The notes under the pieces: model-generated
Database searches by the model: none
What the model saw: the letters and a program-made list of their open reading frames with translations, nothing else
What the model was told of the DNA's origin: nothing
Shown here: in pieces, positions 51,865 through 62,322 of the stretch
Layout: each line of letters opens with the position of its first letter
Numbering within the stretch: position 1 is the stretch's first letter
DNA from: Haloplanus vescus
GTDB taxonomy: Archaea; Halobacteriota; Halobacteria; Halobacteriales; Haloferacaceae
Assembly: GCF_900107665.1 (NCBI RefSeq)
Contig: NZ_FNQT01000001.1
Coordinates: 1,218,398 to 1,282,397 of the forward strand
Length of the DNA stretch: 64,000 bases
Direction: 5' to 3'
Translations under genes and position numbers: made by a program

Positions 51865-53040
51865 GTGTCTCGGACCCGGAGCCGCGTCGTCCTCGCCGCC
51901 GTCGTCTACGCCGTCCTGCTGGCGCAGGTGTTGCTCTATCCCGGCATCGACACGCTCGTTGCCGCGCTCGGCGCGGACACGGCACTCAACGCCAGTACGT
52001 GGTTTCTCGCCGCCGAGTTCGGCGCGTTCGTCGTCTTCGCCGTCCCGTGGGGAGTGGCGAGCGACGCCGCGGGCCGGCGCGTCCCCTTCGTCGCCGCGGG
52101 CGCGTTCCTCGGTGCCGTCGGCTACGCCTGCCTCGCCCTTCTGCCGACGGTAACGGGGTCGTTCGCCGTCGCGTTGGGGCTGCGAGTCCTACAGGGCGCG
52201 GCCACCGTCGGCGCCTTCTCCCTCTCGATGACGATGCTGATGGATTTGGAGGGGTCGCACGGCCGAAATATGGGCGCGACGGGCATCGCCATCGGTCTCG
52301 GGACGGCGACGGGCGCACCGCTGGGCGGCGCGCTCTACGAACTCGGCCCGCTCGTCCCCCTCTACGTCGCGAGCGGGGTGCTCCTCCTCGTCGCCGTCTG
52401 CGTCTCCTTCGTCGCCGACCGGGCGCCCGAGGGCGGTACTCGTCGGTCGCCGTTCGCGAGTCTCCGCCGACGGCCGACGCTCGCGCTCCCCTACGCCTTC
52501 GGCTTCGTCGACCGCCTGACTGCGGGCTTTTTCTCCCTCGTCGGGACGCTCTACTTCCGGACGGTGTTCGGGTTGAGTCCGGGCGCGACGGGGGTGACGC
52601 TCGCGCTGTTTTTCGCCCCCTTCGCCCTGCTGCAGTACCCCTTCGGTGTCGTCTCCGACCGAATCGGGCGGACGATACCCATCGTCGTTGGGTCGGCGCT
52701 GTACGGCGTGGCGGTCATCGGTGTCGGCGCCGTGGCGGACCTCCGGGTCGCGCAAGCGGGGATGGTGGTGGTCGGCGTCCTCGGTGCGCTCATGGCGCCG
52801 GCGACGCTGGCGCTCGTGACGGACCTCGCGGGCGTGAGAGAGCGCGGCGTCGCCATGGCCGGGTTCAACATCGCGGGGAGTCTGGGCTTCCTCACCGGCA
52901 TCGTCCTCGGCGGCCTCGCCGCCGACGCCTACGGCTACGGGGCGGCGTTCCTGCTGGTCGGCGGGCTGGAATGTATCCTCGCGGCGGTGACGCTGCCCGC
53001 GTTCGTCCGCCTCGATATCGGCCGCGTCGAGCGCGCTTAG
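51865..53040 (+). CDS. Major facilitator superfamily transporter
   Basis: A 391-residue, 12-segment secondary transporter. The GTG at 51865 begins VSRTRSRVVLAAVVYAVLLA, putting a basic N-terminus before the first helix; an in-frame ATG upstream would add 43 residues of Arg-rich non-homologous sequence. MFS motif A is visible as GVASDAAGRRVPFVAAGAF between helices 2 and 3, repeated as GVVSDRIGRTIPIVVGSALY in the second half, plus GIAIGLGTATGAPLGGALYE. Drug/sugar type cannot be set. The end overlaps the convergent FAD gene by four bases. Confidence 0.9.
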   Translation: MSRTRSRVVLAAVVYAVLLAQVLLYPGIDTLVAALGADTALNASTWFLAAEFGAFVVFAVPWGVASDAAGRRVPFVAAGAFLGAVGYACLALLPTVTGSFAVALGLRVLQGAATVGAFSLSMTMLMDLEGSHGRNMGATGIAIGLGTATGAPLGGALYELGPLVPLYVASGVLLLVAVCVSFVADRAPEGGTRRSPFASLRRRPTLALPYAFGFVDRLTAGFFSLVGTLYFRTVFGLSPGATGVTLALFFAPFALLQYPFGVVSDRIGRTIPIVVGSALYGVAVIGVGAVADLRVAQAGMVVVGVLGALMAPATLALVTDLAGVRERGVAMAGFNIAGSLGFLTGIVLGGLAADAYGYGAAFLLVGGLECILAAVTLPAFVRLDIGRVERA

Positions 53041-54065
53041 AGATTCTCGGCCAGTCGCTCGCCCGTCTCCAGTCCGTTGCGGACGGCGGCGTGGAGGCGC
53101 GCCTCGCCCGCGACCCAGTCGCCGAGGCAGTACCAGCCGGCATCCTCGGCGGCGGCGAGTGCGTCGGTCCGGACGCCCGTCTCGGGGAGCGCGTAGCGCC
53201 ACCCCTGGTGGTCCGTCCACGTCGGGTCGGTGAGTCGCTCGTCGTCGACGACGCTCGCGACGTGGTCGGCGAGGGCGGCCACGTTCGCCTCGGGCGAGTC
53301 GTCGTAGTGGTCGACGGACCACTCGTGGTTGGCCTGGGCCACGAGCACGGATTCGCCGTCGGGGACGTGGCCGGGCTTGCACTCCTCGCGGGCAATCCAG
53401 CCGAGTGCGTGCTCCTTGTCCGTGTTCACCAGCGCGTAGTGGGGCCAGTCGAGTTCGAAGTCGTAGCCGAGGACGGCGGTCCAGATGGAGCGATAGTCCA
53501 CGTCGCTGACCGCCGCCAGCAGGTCGTCGCGGGCGGCGGCGTCCCAGTCCGCCGTCTCGACGAGCGTCGCCGTCTGCGGGGCCGGCGGGTTCACGAGGAG
53601 GGCGTCGAACGGTCCCCAGCGCTCGCCGTCGGCGTCGACGAGCGTCCATCGGTCGCCCTCGCGGACGACGCGCTCGACCCGGGTTCGGCGGTGGACCGTC
53701 GCCTCGGTGGCGCCGAACAGATGCTTGGCGAGGCGGGTGAGTCCCGACCGGTAGGTGAATTTGCGTTCCTGATTCTCGCGGCCTTCGCTCACCGCGCCAG
53801 TCTGGTCGAAGACGCCGATGTCGCCCTGCACCTCGACGAGGCCGTCGTCGAACTCGTGAGCGAGGTCCACGACTCGCTGGTCGTCGTCTTTCAGGTAGTT
53901 CGCGCCGTAGTCGTAGGTCACGTCGTCGCGGCGGCGCGTCGCCGCGCGGCCACACACGCCGCCGGACTTCTCGAGGACGGTCACGTCGGCGTCAGTCGCG
54001 CTGTCGAGGACGTAACAGGCCGCGGCCGCCGCCGCGCCGGCGCCCACGACACCAATCGCTGTCAT
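53037..54065 (-). CDS. FAD-dependent amine-oxidase-like protein (renalase type)
   Basis: A 342-residue flavoprotein with the dinucleotide-binding start MTAIGVVGAGAAAAAACYVL, a second adenine-binding region VTVLEKSGGVCGRAATRRRDD and YDYGANYLKDDDQRVV, matching renalase-like NAD(P)H/amine oxidases. The C-terminal GWYCLGDWVAGEARLHAAVR is the usual FAD-closing motif. Start at M12 of the longest reading, giving the glycine-rich strand at once. Converges with the MFS gene. Substrate not known. Confidence 0.88.
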   Translation of the reverse strand: MTAIGVVGAGAAAAAACYVLDSATDADVTVLEKSGGVCGRAATRRRDDVTYDYGANYLKDDDQRVVDLAHEFDDGLVEVQGDIGVFDQTGAVSEGRENQERKFTYRSGLTRLAKHLFGATEATVHRRTRVERVVREGDRWTLVDADGERWGPFDALLVNPPAPQTATLVETADWDAAARDDLLAAVSDVDYRSIWTAVLGYDFELDWPHYALVNTDKEHALGWIAREECKPGHVPDGESVLVAQANHEWSVDHYDDSPEANVAALADHVASVVDDERLTDPTWTDHQGWRYALPETGVRTDALAAAEDAGWYCLGDWVAGEARLHAAVRNGLETGERLAENL

Positions 54066-54139
54066 ATCCCCTCTACGACTGGAGCGACAAAACGCCACGG
54101 GGAGGAGGAACTATGAGGGTCGCGGAAGGACCGACGCAC

Positions 54140-54823
54140 ATGACCGTCCCCGACACCTTCGATGCGTACGCGAACGGGCGCGAGGACGCCCGGTTCACCG
54201 ACTGGCTCCGCGAGGGCTCCGAACCCGACTGGAGTGCGGCGGTCGACGGCCGGTTCGTCCGCGAACTCGGCGCCGGCGAGGTCGACCCCGACGTTTTCCG
54301 GCGGTATCTGGAGCAGGATTACGCCTTCGTAGCGACGCTGACGGGGACGTTCGGCCACGCGCTGGGTGAGGCGCCGTCGATGGCCGCCAAGGGGCGGTTC
54401 GCCGACTTCCTCGGGACGCTCACCGACGAGGAGAACGACTACTTCGAGCGATCGTTCGACGCACTGGACGCAGACCCGGACGCGTCGCGGGCGCCGACGA
54501 CGCGGGCGTTCGTCGACCTGCTCGAACGCGCGGGGCGACAGGGCGGGTACGCCGAGACGCTCGCAGTCCTCGTCCCCGCCGAGTGGGTGTACGAGACGTG
54601 GGCGACGAGTGTCTCCGAGCCGATTCCCGAACCGTTCTACCTCGGAGAGTGGGTCGAGTTGCACGCGAACCCGGCGTTCGTGGACTTCGTGGACTGGCTC
54701 CGAACCGAACTCGACCGCGAGGGAGCAGCGGCCTCGGCTGACCGCCAGCGCCGCCTCGACGACCTGTTCCGGCGGACCGTCGAACTGGAGCGGGCGTTTT
54801 TCGAGTCGGCCTACGAGAGCTAA
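54140..54823 (+). CDS. tenA: TenA-family protein with Glu in place of the catalytic Cys
   Basis: Helical TenA (thiaminase II) relative of 227 residues, beginning MTVPDTFDAYANGREDARFT. Family features are RFVRELGAGEVDPDVFRRYL and EQDYAFVATLTGTFGHAL, but the usual nucleophile motif P-C-x-W is here VPAEWVYETWATSVS, so the catalytic cysteine is absent and a glutamate is near. That is characteristic of the TenA_E subgroup, which salvages thiamin pyrimidine or has other activities. It overlaps the divergently-read MATE gene end by four bases. Confidence 0.8.
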   Translation: MTVPDTFDAYANGREDARFTDWLREGSEPDWSAAVDGRFVRELGAGEVDPDVFRRYLEQDYAFVATLTGTFGHALGEAPSMAAKGRFADFLGTLTDEENDYFERSFDALDADPDASRAPTTRAFVDLLERAGRQGGYAETLAVLVPAEWVYETWATSVSEPIPEPFYLGEWVELHANPAFVDFVDWLRTELDREGAAASADRQRRLDDLFRRTVELERAFFESAYES

Positions 54824-56226
54824 CTGGTCGACGCGTGCGCCCGCCCGACGGCCTTCCAGCGGTTCGAGCGCACCCGCCGGACGTTCAGCGCCGCGGGGAC
54901 GACGGTTTCCACGACGAGGGCGACGAGGAGCGCCGTCGGGCCGAGCGCCGTGACGACGCCGAGGGCCGCGATGGGGAGCGCACAGACGTAGCGGCCGAAC
55001 AGCGACACGACGAACGGATAGCCGGTGTCGCCGGCACCCCGGAGCGTCCCCGTCGCCGCGCCGTCGACGCCGAGGAAGACGACGCTGAGCGCCGCGGCGG
55101 CGACGAAGGGCGTGGCGACGGCGACGACGTCCGGGTCGTCGACGAACAGCCCCGCAATCCACGGCGAGGCGGCGAGCACGACGGTGGCGGCGACGAGATA
55201 GACGACTATCGAGAGGCGGATGATGCCGAGGGCGTACGCCTCGGCGTCGGCCTCGTCGTCGGCGCCGAGACGCTGGCCGACGAGCGTGCTCGCGGCGATA
55301 GAGAAGCCCCACGAGAGGCTGTCTATCAGCGTGCGGACGCGGCGGGCCACCTCGTAGGCGGCGACGACGGCCGGGCCGAAGGTGGCGGCGATGGCGAGAA
55401 GCGGGAAAGCGACGAGCATCTCGGCGGTCCGCCGGGCCATCAGGGGCGCGGAGACGACGAGCAAGCGCCGGGCGAGCGGGGCGAAGCCGTCGAAGCGAAG
55501 CGTCTCGCGAGAGATGGCGACGGGGCAGGCGCCGTAGCCGCCGTACGACCGCCCGGAGAGCCCCCACGCGAAGACGAGGACGACGACGCCGGTGGCGAGC
55601 GAGGTGCCGATGGCGGCGCCCGCGACGCCGAGGCCGTAGCCGAAGATGAGCGTCGCGGAGAAGGCGATGTTGAGGAGCGCGCCCGTCCCCCGAATCGCCA
55701 TCGGCGTCACGGTGTCGCCGACGCCAGCGTAGGTGCGACTGGCGATGAGGTTCGGAAACTCGAAGAGCAGCGCGGGCGCGACGAGCGAGAGGTAGGTGGC
55801 GGCGTGCCGGAGGGGGTCGGGTTCGGAGCCGAGGACGGCCACCAGTCGCGGCGCGAAGACGCCGTAGGCGGTGACGAGCGGCGCCGCGACGACGAGCGTG
55901 ACGACGAGGCTGACGGCGACGGTGGCGCTCGCGCGCTCGTAGTCTTCGGCGCCGTAGGCCTGTGAGACGAGCGTGACCGTGCCGCCCGCGAGGCCGATGC
56001 CGAGGTACTTCCCGACTTGCCAGTAGGCGTTGGCGAAGGCGAGTCCGGCGACGGCCGCCGTTCCAACGTCCCAGCCGACCATCGCGAGGTCGACGGTGGA
56101 TTTCGACATTATCGCCAGGCCGGTGAGGACGCGCGGCCACGCGAGGTCGAACGTCTCGTGGAAGCGGCGGCGGTCGATGACGCCGGCGCGGTCGAGCAAG
56201 CCGGCGAGCGCGGCGAGGCCACCCAT
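54820..56226 (-). CDS. MATE-family efflux transporter
   Basis: A 468-residue protein with about 12 membrane segments. Family features are DLAWPRVLTGLAIMSKSTVD, LVSQAYGAEDYERASATVAV, SLSWGFSIAASTLVGQRLGA and GAGDTGYPFVVSLFGRYVC. MATE proteins exchange cations for drugs or metabolites. Start at MGGLAALAGLLDRAGV, shortly after the divergent dehydrogenase. Which solute is not visible. Confidence 0.92.
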   Translation of the reverse strand: MGGLAALAGLLDRAGVIDRRRFHETFDLAWPRVLTGLAIMSKSTVDLAMVGWDVGTAAVAGLAFANAYWQVGKYLGIGLAGGTVTLVSQAYGAEDYERASATVAVSLVVTLVVAAPLVTAYGVFAPRLVAVLGSEPDPLRHAATYLSLVAPALLFEFPNLIASRTYAGVGDTVTPMAIRGTGALLNIAFSATLIFGYGLGVAGAAIGTSLATGVVVLVFAWGLSGRSYGGYGACPVAISRETLRFDGFAPLARRLLVVSAPLMARRTAEMLVAFPLLAIAATFGPAVVAAYEVARRVRTLIDSLSWGFSIAASTLVGQRLGADDEADAEAYALGIIRLSIVVYLVAATVVLAASPWIAGLFVDDPDVVAVATPFVAAAALSVVFLGVDGAATGTLRGAGDTGYPFVVSLFGRYVCALPIAALGVVTALGPTALLVALVVETVVPAALNVRRVRSNRWKAVGRAHASTS

Positions 56227-56267
56227 CGACCGAGGTATTGGGTGGGGGGATTAGGAGGCTGTTGGAA

Positions 56268-57275
<1,008 letters not shown>

Positions 57276-57324
57276 TCAATAGTTCGACAAATGACGATGG
57301 CTGATTAGGTGTATGTCCTTATCT

Positions 57325-57336
57325 TTAATAAAAATT
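57325..57336 (+). promoter_or_regulatory. AT-rich TATA box before the ThDP enzyme gene
   Basis: TTAATAAAAATT lies about 38-49 bases before the ATG at 57374 and about 23-34 bases before the ATG at 57359. The latter spacing would favour leaderless initiation at 57359, while family length favours 57374. Both are in frame. Confidence 0.4.
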
Positions 57337-57373
57337 AACTTTACAACCCCGGGGGGTCATGTTGGCCTATACG

Positions 57374-58987
57374 ATGAATGTAACAGATGCCATCGCCGAC
57401 ATATTGGCAGAAGAAGGTGTTGAACACCTGATTGGGTTCCCGAGCAATCCCCTGTTCGACGACAACGCAGCGGAGGAAGCGGGCATCCGCTCTATCGTCG
57501 TGCGCCAGGAACGGACGGGCGCGCACATGCTCGACGGCATCGCCCGAATCACCTCGGGCGATCAGGTGGAGGCCTTCGCCTGTCAGCACGGCCCCGGAAC
57601 GGAGAACTCCGTGGGCGGCATCGCGCAGGCGTACGCCGAGTCGGCACCGCTCGTCGCGCTCCCGGCCGGTTACTCCCGTGCGAAGACGAACACGGACCCG
57701 AAGTTCAGTTCGCTCGTCAACTACCAGCACGTGACGAAGACGACCGAACAGCTGACCGACCCCGACGCCGTCGAAGAGACCATCCGGCGCGCGTTCCAGG
57801 CAGCGCGTAACGGCCGTCAGCGCCCCGGTCTCGTCGAGATTCCGAAAGACGTCTTCCGCAAGGAAGTCGGCGACATCGACTACGAGCCCACGTCGTCGAC
57901 GCGGTCCGGCCCGGACCCGGCAGCCATCTCCGACGCCGCCGACGCGCTTCTCGACGCCGACCTCCCCGTCATCAACGCCGGGCAGGGCGTCCACTACGCC
58001 AAGGCGTGGGAGCCCCTGAAGGAACTCGCCGAACTCCTCGAAGCGCCGGTCGCGACCACGCTCAACGGCAAGAGCGCGTTCCCCGAGGACCACCCGCTCT
58101 CGCTCGGCGCCGGGTCGAAGAGCGAACCGCGCCAGCTCAACCACTTCGTCCACGAGGCCGACGTGCTCTTCGGCATCGGGTGCAGCTTCACCAAGACGGC
58201 GTACGGCATCACGCCGCCGACGGAGGACAACACCCTCATCCACTCGACGAACGACCCCGGCGACGTCGACAAGGACTACCAGTCCGACCTTGCGGTCATC
58301 GGCGACGCGAAGCTCGTCCTCGAAGCCCTCATCGACGAAATCGAGGGCCGCATCGACGACACCGACTTCGGTCGCTACGACGAGGTGACCAGCGAAATCG
58401 CGGACATCGAGGAAGCGTGGCTCGACGACTGGAGCGACGTGCTCGAATCCGACGAGACGCCCATCAACCCCTACCGCGTCGTCCACGAGCTCGACCAGAC
58501 CCTCGACAAGGAGGAAGTCGTCGCCACCGCCGACGCCGGCAACGCGCGTGACTTCATGGCGCCGTTCTTCAACGTGACCGAGCCGCTCTCCTACCTCGGC
58601 TGGGGCAAGACGACGCAGCTCGGCTACGGGCTGGGTCTCATGATGGGTGCGAGGCTCTCCAAGCCGGAGAAGACCTGCGTCCACGTCATGGGTGACGGCG
58701 CCATCGGCATGGTCGGCATGGACTTCGAGACGGCCGTCCGAGAGGACATCCCGATCATCGCCGTCGTGCTCAACAACTTCGAGATGGCGAGCTACGACAC
58801 GCCGTTCTCGGGCAACTACGCCGAGTTCGCCGAATCCATGGGCGGCTACGGCGAACGCGTCGAGGACCCGTCGGAAATCTCCGACGCCATCGAGCGCGCC
58901 GTCCAGAAGAACGAGGAGGGCACCCCCGTCCTGCTCGAGTTCCTGACCGCCAAGTACACGGAACTCTCGCGCCCCGACCTCGAATAA
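57374..58987 (+). CDS. Thiamine-diphosphate enzyme of the acetolactate synthase superfamily
   Basis: A 537-residue three-domain ThDP enzyme. The N-terminal pyrimidine domain carries the catalytic glutamate region VRQERTGAHMLDGIARIT. The middle domain covers about residues 190-330. The C-terminal pyrophosphate domain has MGDGAIGMVGMDFETAV ending in VVLNN, the GDG-x25-NN cofactor motif. Family members include acetolactate synthase, glyoxylate carboligase and oxalyl-CoA or benzoylformate decarboxylase; which this is cannot be decided. It lies alone between divergent promoters. ATG at 57374 (MNVTDAIADI) was chosen, with 57359 as alternative. Confidence 0.88.
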   Translation: MNVTDAIADILAEEGVEHLIGFPSNPLFDDNAAEEAGIRSIVVRQERTGAHMLDGIARITSGDQVEAFACQHGPGTENSVGGIAQAYAESAPLVALPAGYSRAKTNTDPKFSSLVNYQHVTKTTEQLTDPDAVEETIRRAFQAARNGRQRPGLVEIPKDVFRKEVGDIDYEPTSSTRSGPDPAAISDAADALLDADLPVINAGQGVHYAKAWEPLKELAELLEAPVATTLNGKSAFPEDHPLSLGAGSKSEPRQLNHFVHEADVLFGIGCSFTKTAYGITPPTEDNTLIHSTNDPGDVDKDYQSDLAVIGDAKLVLEALIDEIEGRIDDTDFGRYDEVTSEIADIEEAWLDDWSDVLESDETPINPYRVVHELDQTLDKEEVVATADAGNARDFMAPFFNVTEPLSYLGWGKTTQLGYGLGLMMGARLSKPEKTCVHVMGDGAIGMVGMDFETAVREDIPIIAVVLNNFEMASYDTPFSGNYAEFAESMGGYGERVEDPSEISDAIERAVQKNEEGTPVLLEFLTAKYTELSRPDLE

Positions 58988-59096
58988 GGTCGACCCGCGC
59001 TGTATCGGATATGAAATAACCCTTTGTGGTTACTAATTTCTGGGAACGTTACTCCTAGTAGTTACGTTTAGGTGAGTGGCGTCCGTACCGGCGGGT

Positions 59097-59330
59097 ATGG
59101 ATACCTCGTTCGTTCGGCGGCCCAGGCAGTCGTGGTCGCGAGCGCTGGCGAAGACGCTCTGCTACCGGCTGTTGATGGTCGCCATCACTATCGTGGTCGC
59201 GTGGGCCATCGTCGGCGACGTGAGCGAGGCGGCGAGTATCGGCCTCGTCGCCAACGTCGTCAAAACGGGGACGTACTACGGATACGAACGCCTGTGGGAC
59301 CGCGTCGCGTGGGGACTGGAGTCGGCGTAA
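59097..59330 (+). CDS. DUF2061-family small membrane protein
   Basis: A 77-residue protein beginning MDTSFVRRPRQSWSRALAKT, with two short hydrophobic stretches (LCYRLLMVAITIVVAWAIVG and AASIGLVANVVKTGTYYGYE) and the terminal LWDRVAWGLESA. The KTxxYRxL and YxxERxWDRxxWG pattern is that of DUF2061. The ATG lies about 25-33 bases after TTTAGG, in keeping with a leaderless start. No function is known. It directly abuts the convergent aconitase gene. Confidence 0.82.
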   Translation: MDTSFVRRPRQSWSRALAKTLCYRLLMVAITIVVAWAIVGDVSEAASIGLVANVVKTGTYYGYERLWDRVAWGLESA

Positions 59331-61289
59331 CTACGCTTCTTCGCCGACGCCGTCGGCGAACTGCTGGCGCGTGTGCGGGAGTTTGCCGCCGGCGGCGAGC
59401 AGTTCTCGCTGGCGCTCGTTGGCGTCCAGTCCCACCGTCGCCTCCCAATCACCGTTGACGCGAATCGTGAGTTCCTCGGCGCCGCTCTCGACGGCCTCGA
59501 CGGCGTTCTCGACGAGTTCGATGTCGTCACCCTGCTCGATGCGGTCGTAGGTCTCCTCGTCGATGGTCAGGGGGAGTAGGCCGAAGTTGATGAGGTTGGA
59601 CTTGTGGATGCGAGCGAAGGACTGCGCGAGGACGCCGTGAACTCCGAGATACATCGGGCAGAGCGCGGCGTGTTCCCGGGAGGAGCCCTGTCCGTAGTTC
59701 TCGCCGGCGACGAGGAAGCCGCCGTCGGCGTCAGCAGCGCGCTGGGCGAACGTCTCGTCGACGCGCTTGAGGGTGAACTCCGAGAGCTTCGGCACGTTCG
59801 AGCGGTAGACCGACACCTCCTGAGTCGCCGGGATGATGTGGTCGGTGGTGATGTTGTCCGGCATCTTCAGGAGCGCCGAGCCGCGGAGCGAGCCCCCAAG
59901 CGGGTCCTTCAGCGGCACTTCGTCGATGTTCGGCCCCTTGACGAGGCCGTCGTCGACCGACTGGTCCGGCATAATGATGTCCGCCTCGCTGGCGCCGATG
60001 TAGCGCTCGGGGTACTCGAAGCCGGGCGCGTCGATGTCGGCGTCGAGGTCACGCGGGTCGGTGATTTCGCCGGTGAGCGCCGTCGCCGCCGCCACCTCGG
60101 TCGAGCAGAGATAGACGGCGTCGTCTTCCATGCCCGACCGCCCCTCGAAGTTGCGGTTGAAGGTGCGCACGCTCACGGAGTCTGAGGCGGGGACGTGGCC
60201 TGCGCCGATACAGGCGCCACACGTCGCTTCCGAGATGCTGACGCCGGCGGCCATCAGTTCCGCCGTCAGGCCGTTGCGCGCCAGCATCTCGGAGGCCTGT
60301 TTCGACCCCGGTGCGATTATCATCTCCGTCTGTTTCGCCACCTCGCGGTCGCTGAGCATCTTCGCGACCGGCAGGATGTCCTCGTAGGCGCCGTTGGTAC
60401 AGGAGCCGACGAGCACTTGGTCGGTGTCGATGCCCGCTACCTCGCGGACGGGAACGACTTCGTCCGGCATCGACGGGCAGGCGATGAGGGGTTCGATCTC
60501 CGAGAGGTCGACGACGATTTCGTCGTCGTACTCGGCGTCCTCGTCGGGCGCGAGTTCGACGTAGTCCTCCGGGCGACCCAGTCGCTCGAAGAACTCCTTC
60601 GTTTGCTCGTCGGAGGGGAAGATGGAGGTGGTCGCGCCGAGTTCCGTCCCCATGTTCGTGATGGTGGTGCGCTCCTGTGCCGAGAGCGTCTCGACGCCCG
60701 GGCCGGTGTACTCGAACACCTTGCCGACGCCCTCCTTGACGGAGAACCGGCGGAGGAGTTCGAGGATGACGTCTTTGGCCGTCGACCACTCGGGCAGTTC
60801 GCCCTCGAGGCGGACGTTCACGACTTCGGGCACGTCGAGGTAGAACGGCGCGCCGCCCATCGCAGTGGCCACGTCGAGGCCGCCGGTGCCGATGCCGAGA
60901 CAGCCGAGGCCGCCGGCGGTCGGTGTGTGGGAGTCCGCGCCGATGAGCGTCTTGCCCGGCGCCGTGAAGTTCTCCTTGTGGACCTGGTGGAGGATGCCAG
61001 TTCCCGGTCGCGCGAAGTACGCGCCGTAGGTGCCGGCCGCCGAGCGGAGGAAGCGGTGGTCGTCGGATACCTTGTAGTCCGGCTGGTAGGTCTGGTGGTC
61101 ACAGTGCTGGCCGGCCACCTCGACCTGTACTTCGTCGAGGCCGAGGGCTTCGAACTGGAGCCACGCCATCGTCCCCGTCAGGTCGTGTGCGATGGTCTGG
61201 TCGACGGCGATGCCAATCTCCTCGCCCGGCTCGAGTTCACCGTCTACGAGGTGGTCTTCGAGAATCTTCTCCGTGAGTGTGAGTCCCAT
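59331..61289 (-). CDS. acn: Aconitate hydratase
   Basis: Interconverts citrate and isocitrate through a [4Fe-4S] cluster. The 652-residue protein has HQVHKENFTAPGKTLIGADS, VLVGSCTNGAYEDIL (first cluster cysteine), GVSISEATCGACIGAGHVPA (two more cysteines), RNFEGRSGMEDDAVYLCST and NYGQGSSREHAALCPMYLG near the C-terminus (swivelling domain). The size and motifs match the haloarchaeal mitochondrial-like class. A second, very similar aconitase begins outside the window and ends at 63846. It converges with the DUF2061 gene. Confidence 0.95.
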   Translation of the reverse strand: MGLTLTEKILEDHLVDGELEPGEEIGIAVDQTIAHDLTGTMAWLQFEALGLDEVQVEVAGQHCDHQTYQPDYKVSDDHRFLRSAAGTYGAYFARPGTGILHQVHKENFTAPGKTLIGADSHTPTAGGLGCLGIGTGGLDVATAMGGAPFYLDVPEVVNVRLEGELPEWSTAKDVILELLRRFSVKEGVGKVFEYTGPGVETLSAQERTTITNMGTELGATTSIFPSDEQTKEFFERLGRPEDYVELAPDEDAEYDDEIVVDLSEIEPLIACPSMPDEVVPVREVAGIDTDQVLVGSCTNGAYEDILPVAKMLSDREVAKQTEMIIAPGSKQASEMLARNGLTAELMAAGVSISEATCGACIGAGHVPASDSVSVRTFNRNFEGRSGMEDDAVYLCSTEVAAATALTGEITDPRDLDADIDAPGFEYPERYIGASEADIIMPDQSVDDGLVKGPNIDEVPLKDPLGGSLRGSALLKMPDNITTDHIIPATQEVSVYRSNVPKLSEFTLKRVDETFAQRAADADGGFLVAGENYGQGSSREHAALCPMYLGVHGVLAQSFARIHKSNLINFGLLPLTIDEETYDRIEQGDDIELVENAVEAVESGAEELTIRVNGDWEATVGLDANERQRELLAAGGKLPHTRQQFADGVGEEA

Positions 61290-61375
61290 GGTGGTTGATC
61301 TACTCGGGTTTTGCCGACTGCTTCATATAACCGTTTCCCACCCGTCTCGGGCGGCGAATTTCGCCGGCGCAGGGG

Positions 61376-61912
61376 TTACAGCAACCCCTCGTCGCGGGCC
61401 AACAGAACGCCCTCGATGGTGGCGTCGTTGGTCGGGTCGCGACGCGCCACGTCGACCGCCTCCGAAACGGGTATCGCCTGCGGCGTGAGGAACTCGTTGC
61501 CGTCGAGGTCGCGGTCCACGGGCGTGAGTCCCTCCGCGAAGACGATGCCGCGCCGGTGGCGCAACACGCCCGTTGCCGTCCAGAAGTCGTCGAGAAGCGC
61601 CGTCGAGTCGGGGGCAAAGCCCGTCTCCTCGCGGAGTTCGCGGGCCGCCGCCGTCGTGAACGACTCGCCGTCCTCGACGACCCCCGCGGGGAGTTCGAGC
61701 TGTGTCTCGCGAATCGTCGGCCGGTACTGCTCGACGAACAGGAGGTGGTCGTCGACGACGGCGACGACGACCACCGCGGGCGGGAGTTCCGCCCAGTAGT
61801 AGCGCTTCGTCGAGCCGTCAGGCTGTTCGACCAGGTCGTAGCCGCCGGTGTACCACCCCGTCTCGTACTCCGTGACGGATTCGAGCACCGGCCAGTCGTG
61901 GTCGTCGCTCAT
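61376..61912 (-). CDS. NUDIX hydrolase (ADP-ribose pyrophosphatase-like)
   Basis: A 178-residue NUDIX protein. The box reads LPAGVVEDGESFTTAAARE continuing LREETGFAPDSTALL (about residues 76-110) with REXXEE intact. VVVVAVVDDHLLFVEQYRPT and the acidic N-terminus MSDDHDWPVLESVTEYETGW match ADP-ribose pyrophosphatases. It overlaps the stop of the next gene upstream (61909) by four bases, so they share a transcript. Confidence 0.9.
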   Translation of the reverse strand: MSDDHDWPVLESVTEYETGWYTGGYDLVEQPDGSTKRYYWAELPPAVVVVAVVDDHLLFVEQYRPTIRETQLELPAGVVEDGESFTTAAARELREETGFAPDSTALLDDFWTATGVLRHRRGIVFAEGLTPVDRDLDGNEFLTPQAIPVSEAVDVARRDPTNDATIEGVLLARDEGLL

Positions 61913-62283
61913 CGTGTCACCGTTACCAGATAGCGCTGGTCGTCCACCTGTACGAGGACGCCGTCGTCGCGTCTCGCGTCGGGATTTCGCGCCACCAACC
62001 CCTCGTGCTCGTCGAACGGCGAGTGCGTGAAGGCCTCCTTCAGCCCGACCGGGCCGCGGCGATACGGCTCCGAGCGCCCCGTCTCAACGGCCGTCGTGAG
62101 ATAGGGGTAGCGACGCTCGGTCAGGTTGGTGGCGTTCACCGCCGGCCCGTCGGCCTCCGTCGGCGTCGCCGTCAGGTAGTACGGGTCGCCGGTCCCCAGA
62201 AAGGAAGGGAGGGCACCGAGCGCGAGCAACCCGAGACAGACGAGGGCGAAGCCGACGAGCACGCGGCGTGTGATGGGTCGCAC
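61909..62283 (-). CDS. Exported or membrane-anchored small protein, 124 aa
   Basis: Starts MRPITRRVLVGFALVCLGLL. Residues 8-31 form a signal peptide or anchor. The outer part has TATPTEADGPAVNATNLTER, EPYRRGPVGLKEAFTHSPFDE and a final strand VLVQVDDQRYLVTVTR. No catalytic motif. Its stop overlaps the NUDIX start, arguing for a common transcript. Not recognised. Confidence 0.65.
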   Translation of the reverse strand: MRPITRRVLVGFALVCLGLLALGALPSFLGTGDPYYLTATPTEADGPAVNATNLTERRYPYLTTAVETGRSEPYRRGPVGLKEAFTHSPFDEHEGLVARNPDARRDDGVLVQVDDQRYLVTVTR

Positions 62284-62322
62284 GAGCGCGGTTGGCGTGG
62301 CGGGGTGAAACGCCTTTCGCCG

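Noticed and set aside
51999-54116. Long plus-strand frame spanning the MFS and FAD genes, and the opposing one at 52189-53955
   Set aside because: Both are arginine-rich, have no domains and overlap two well-supported genes in other frames.
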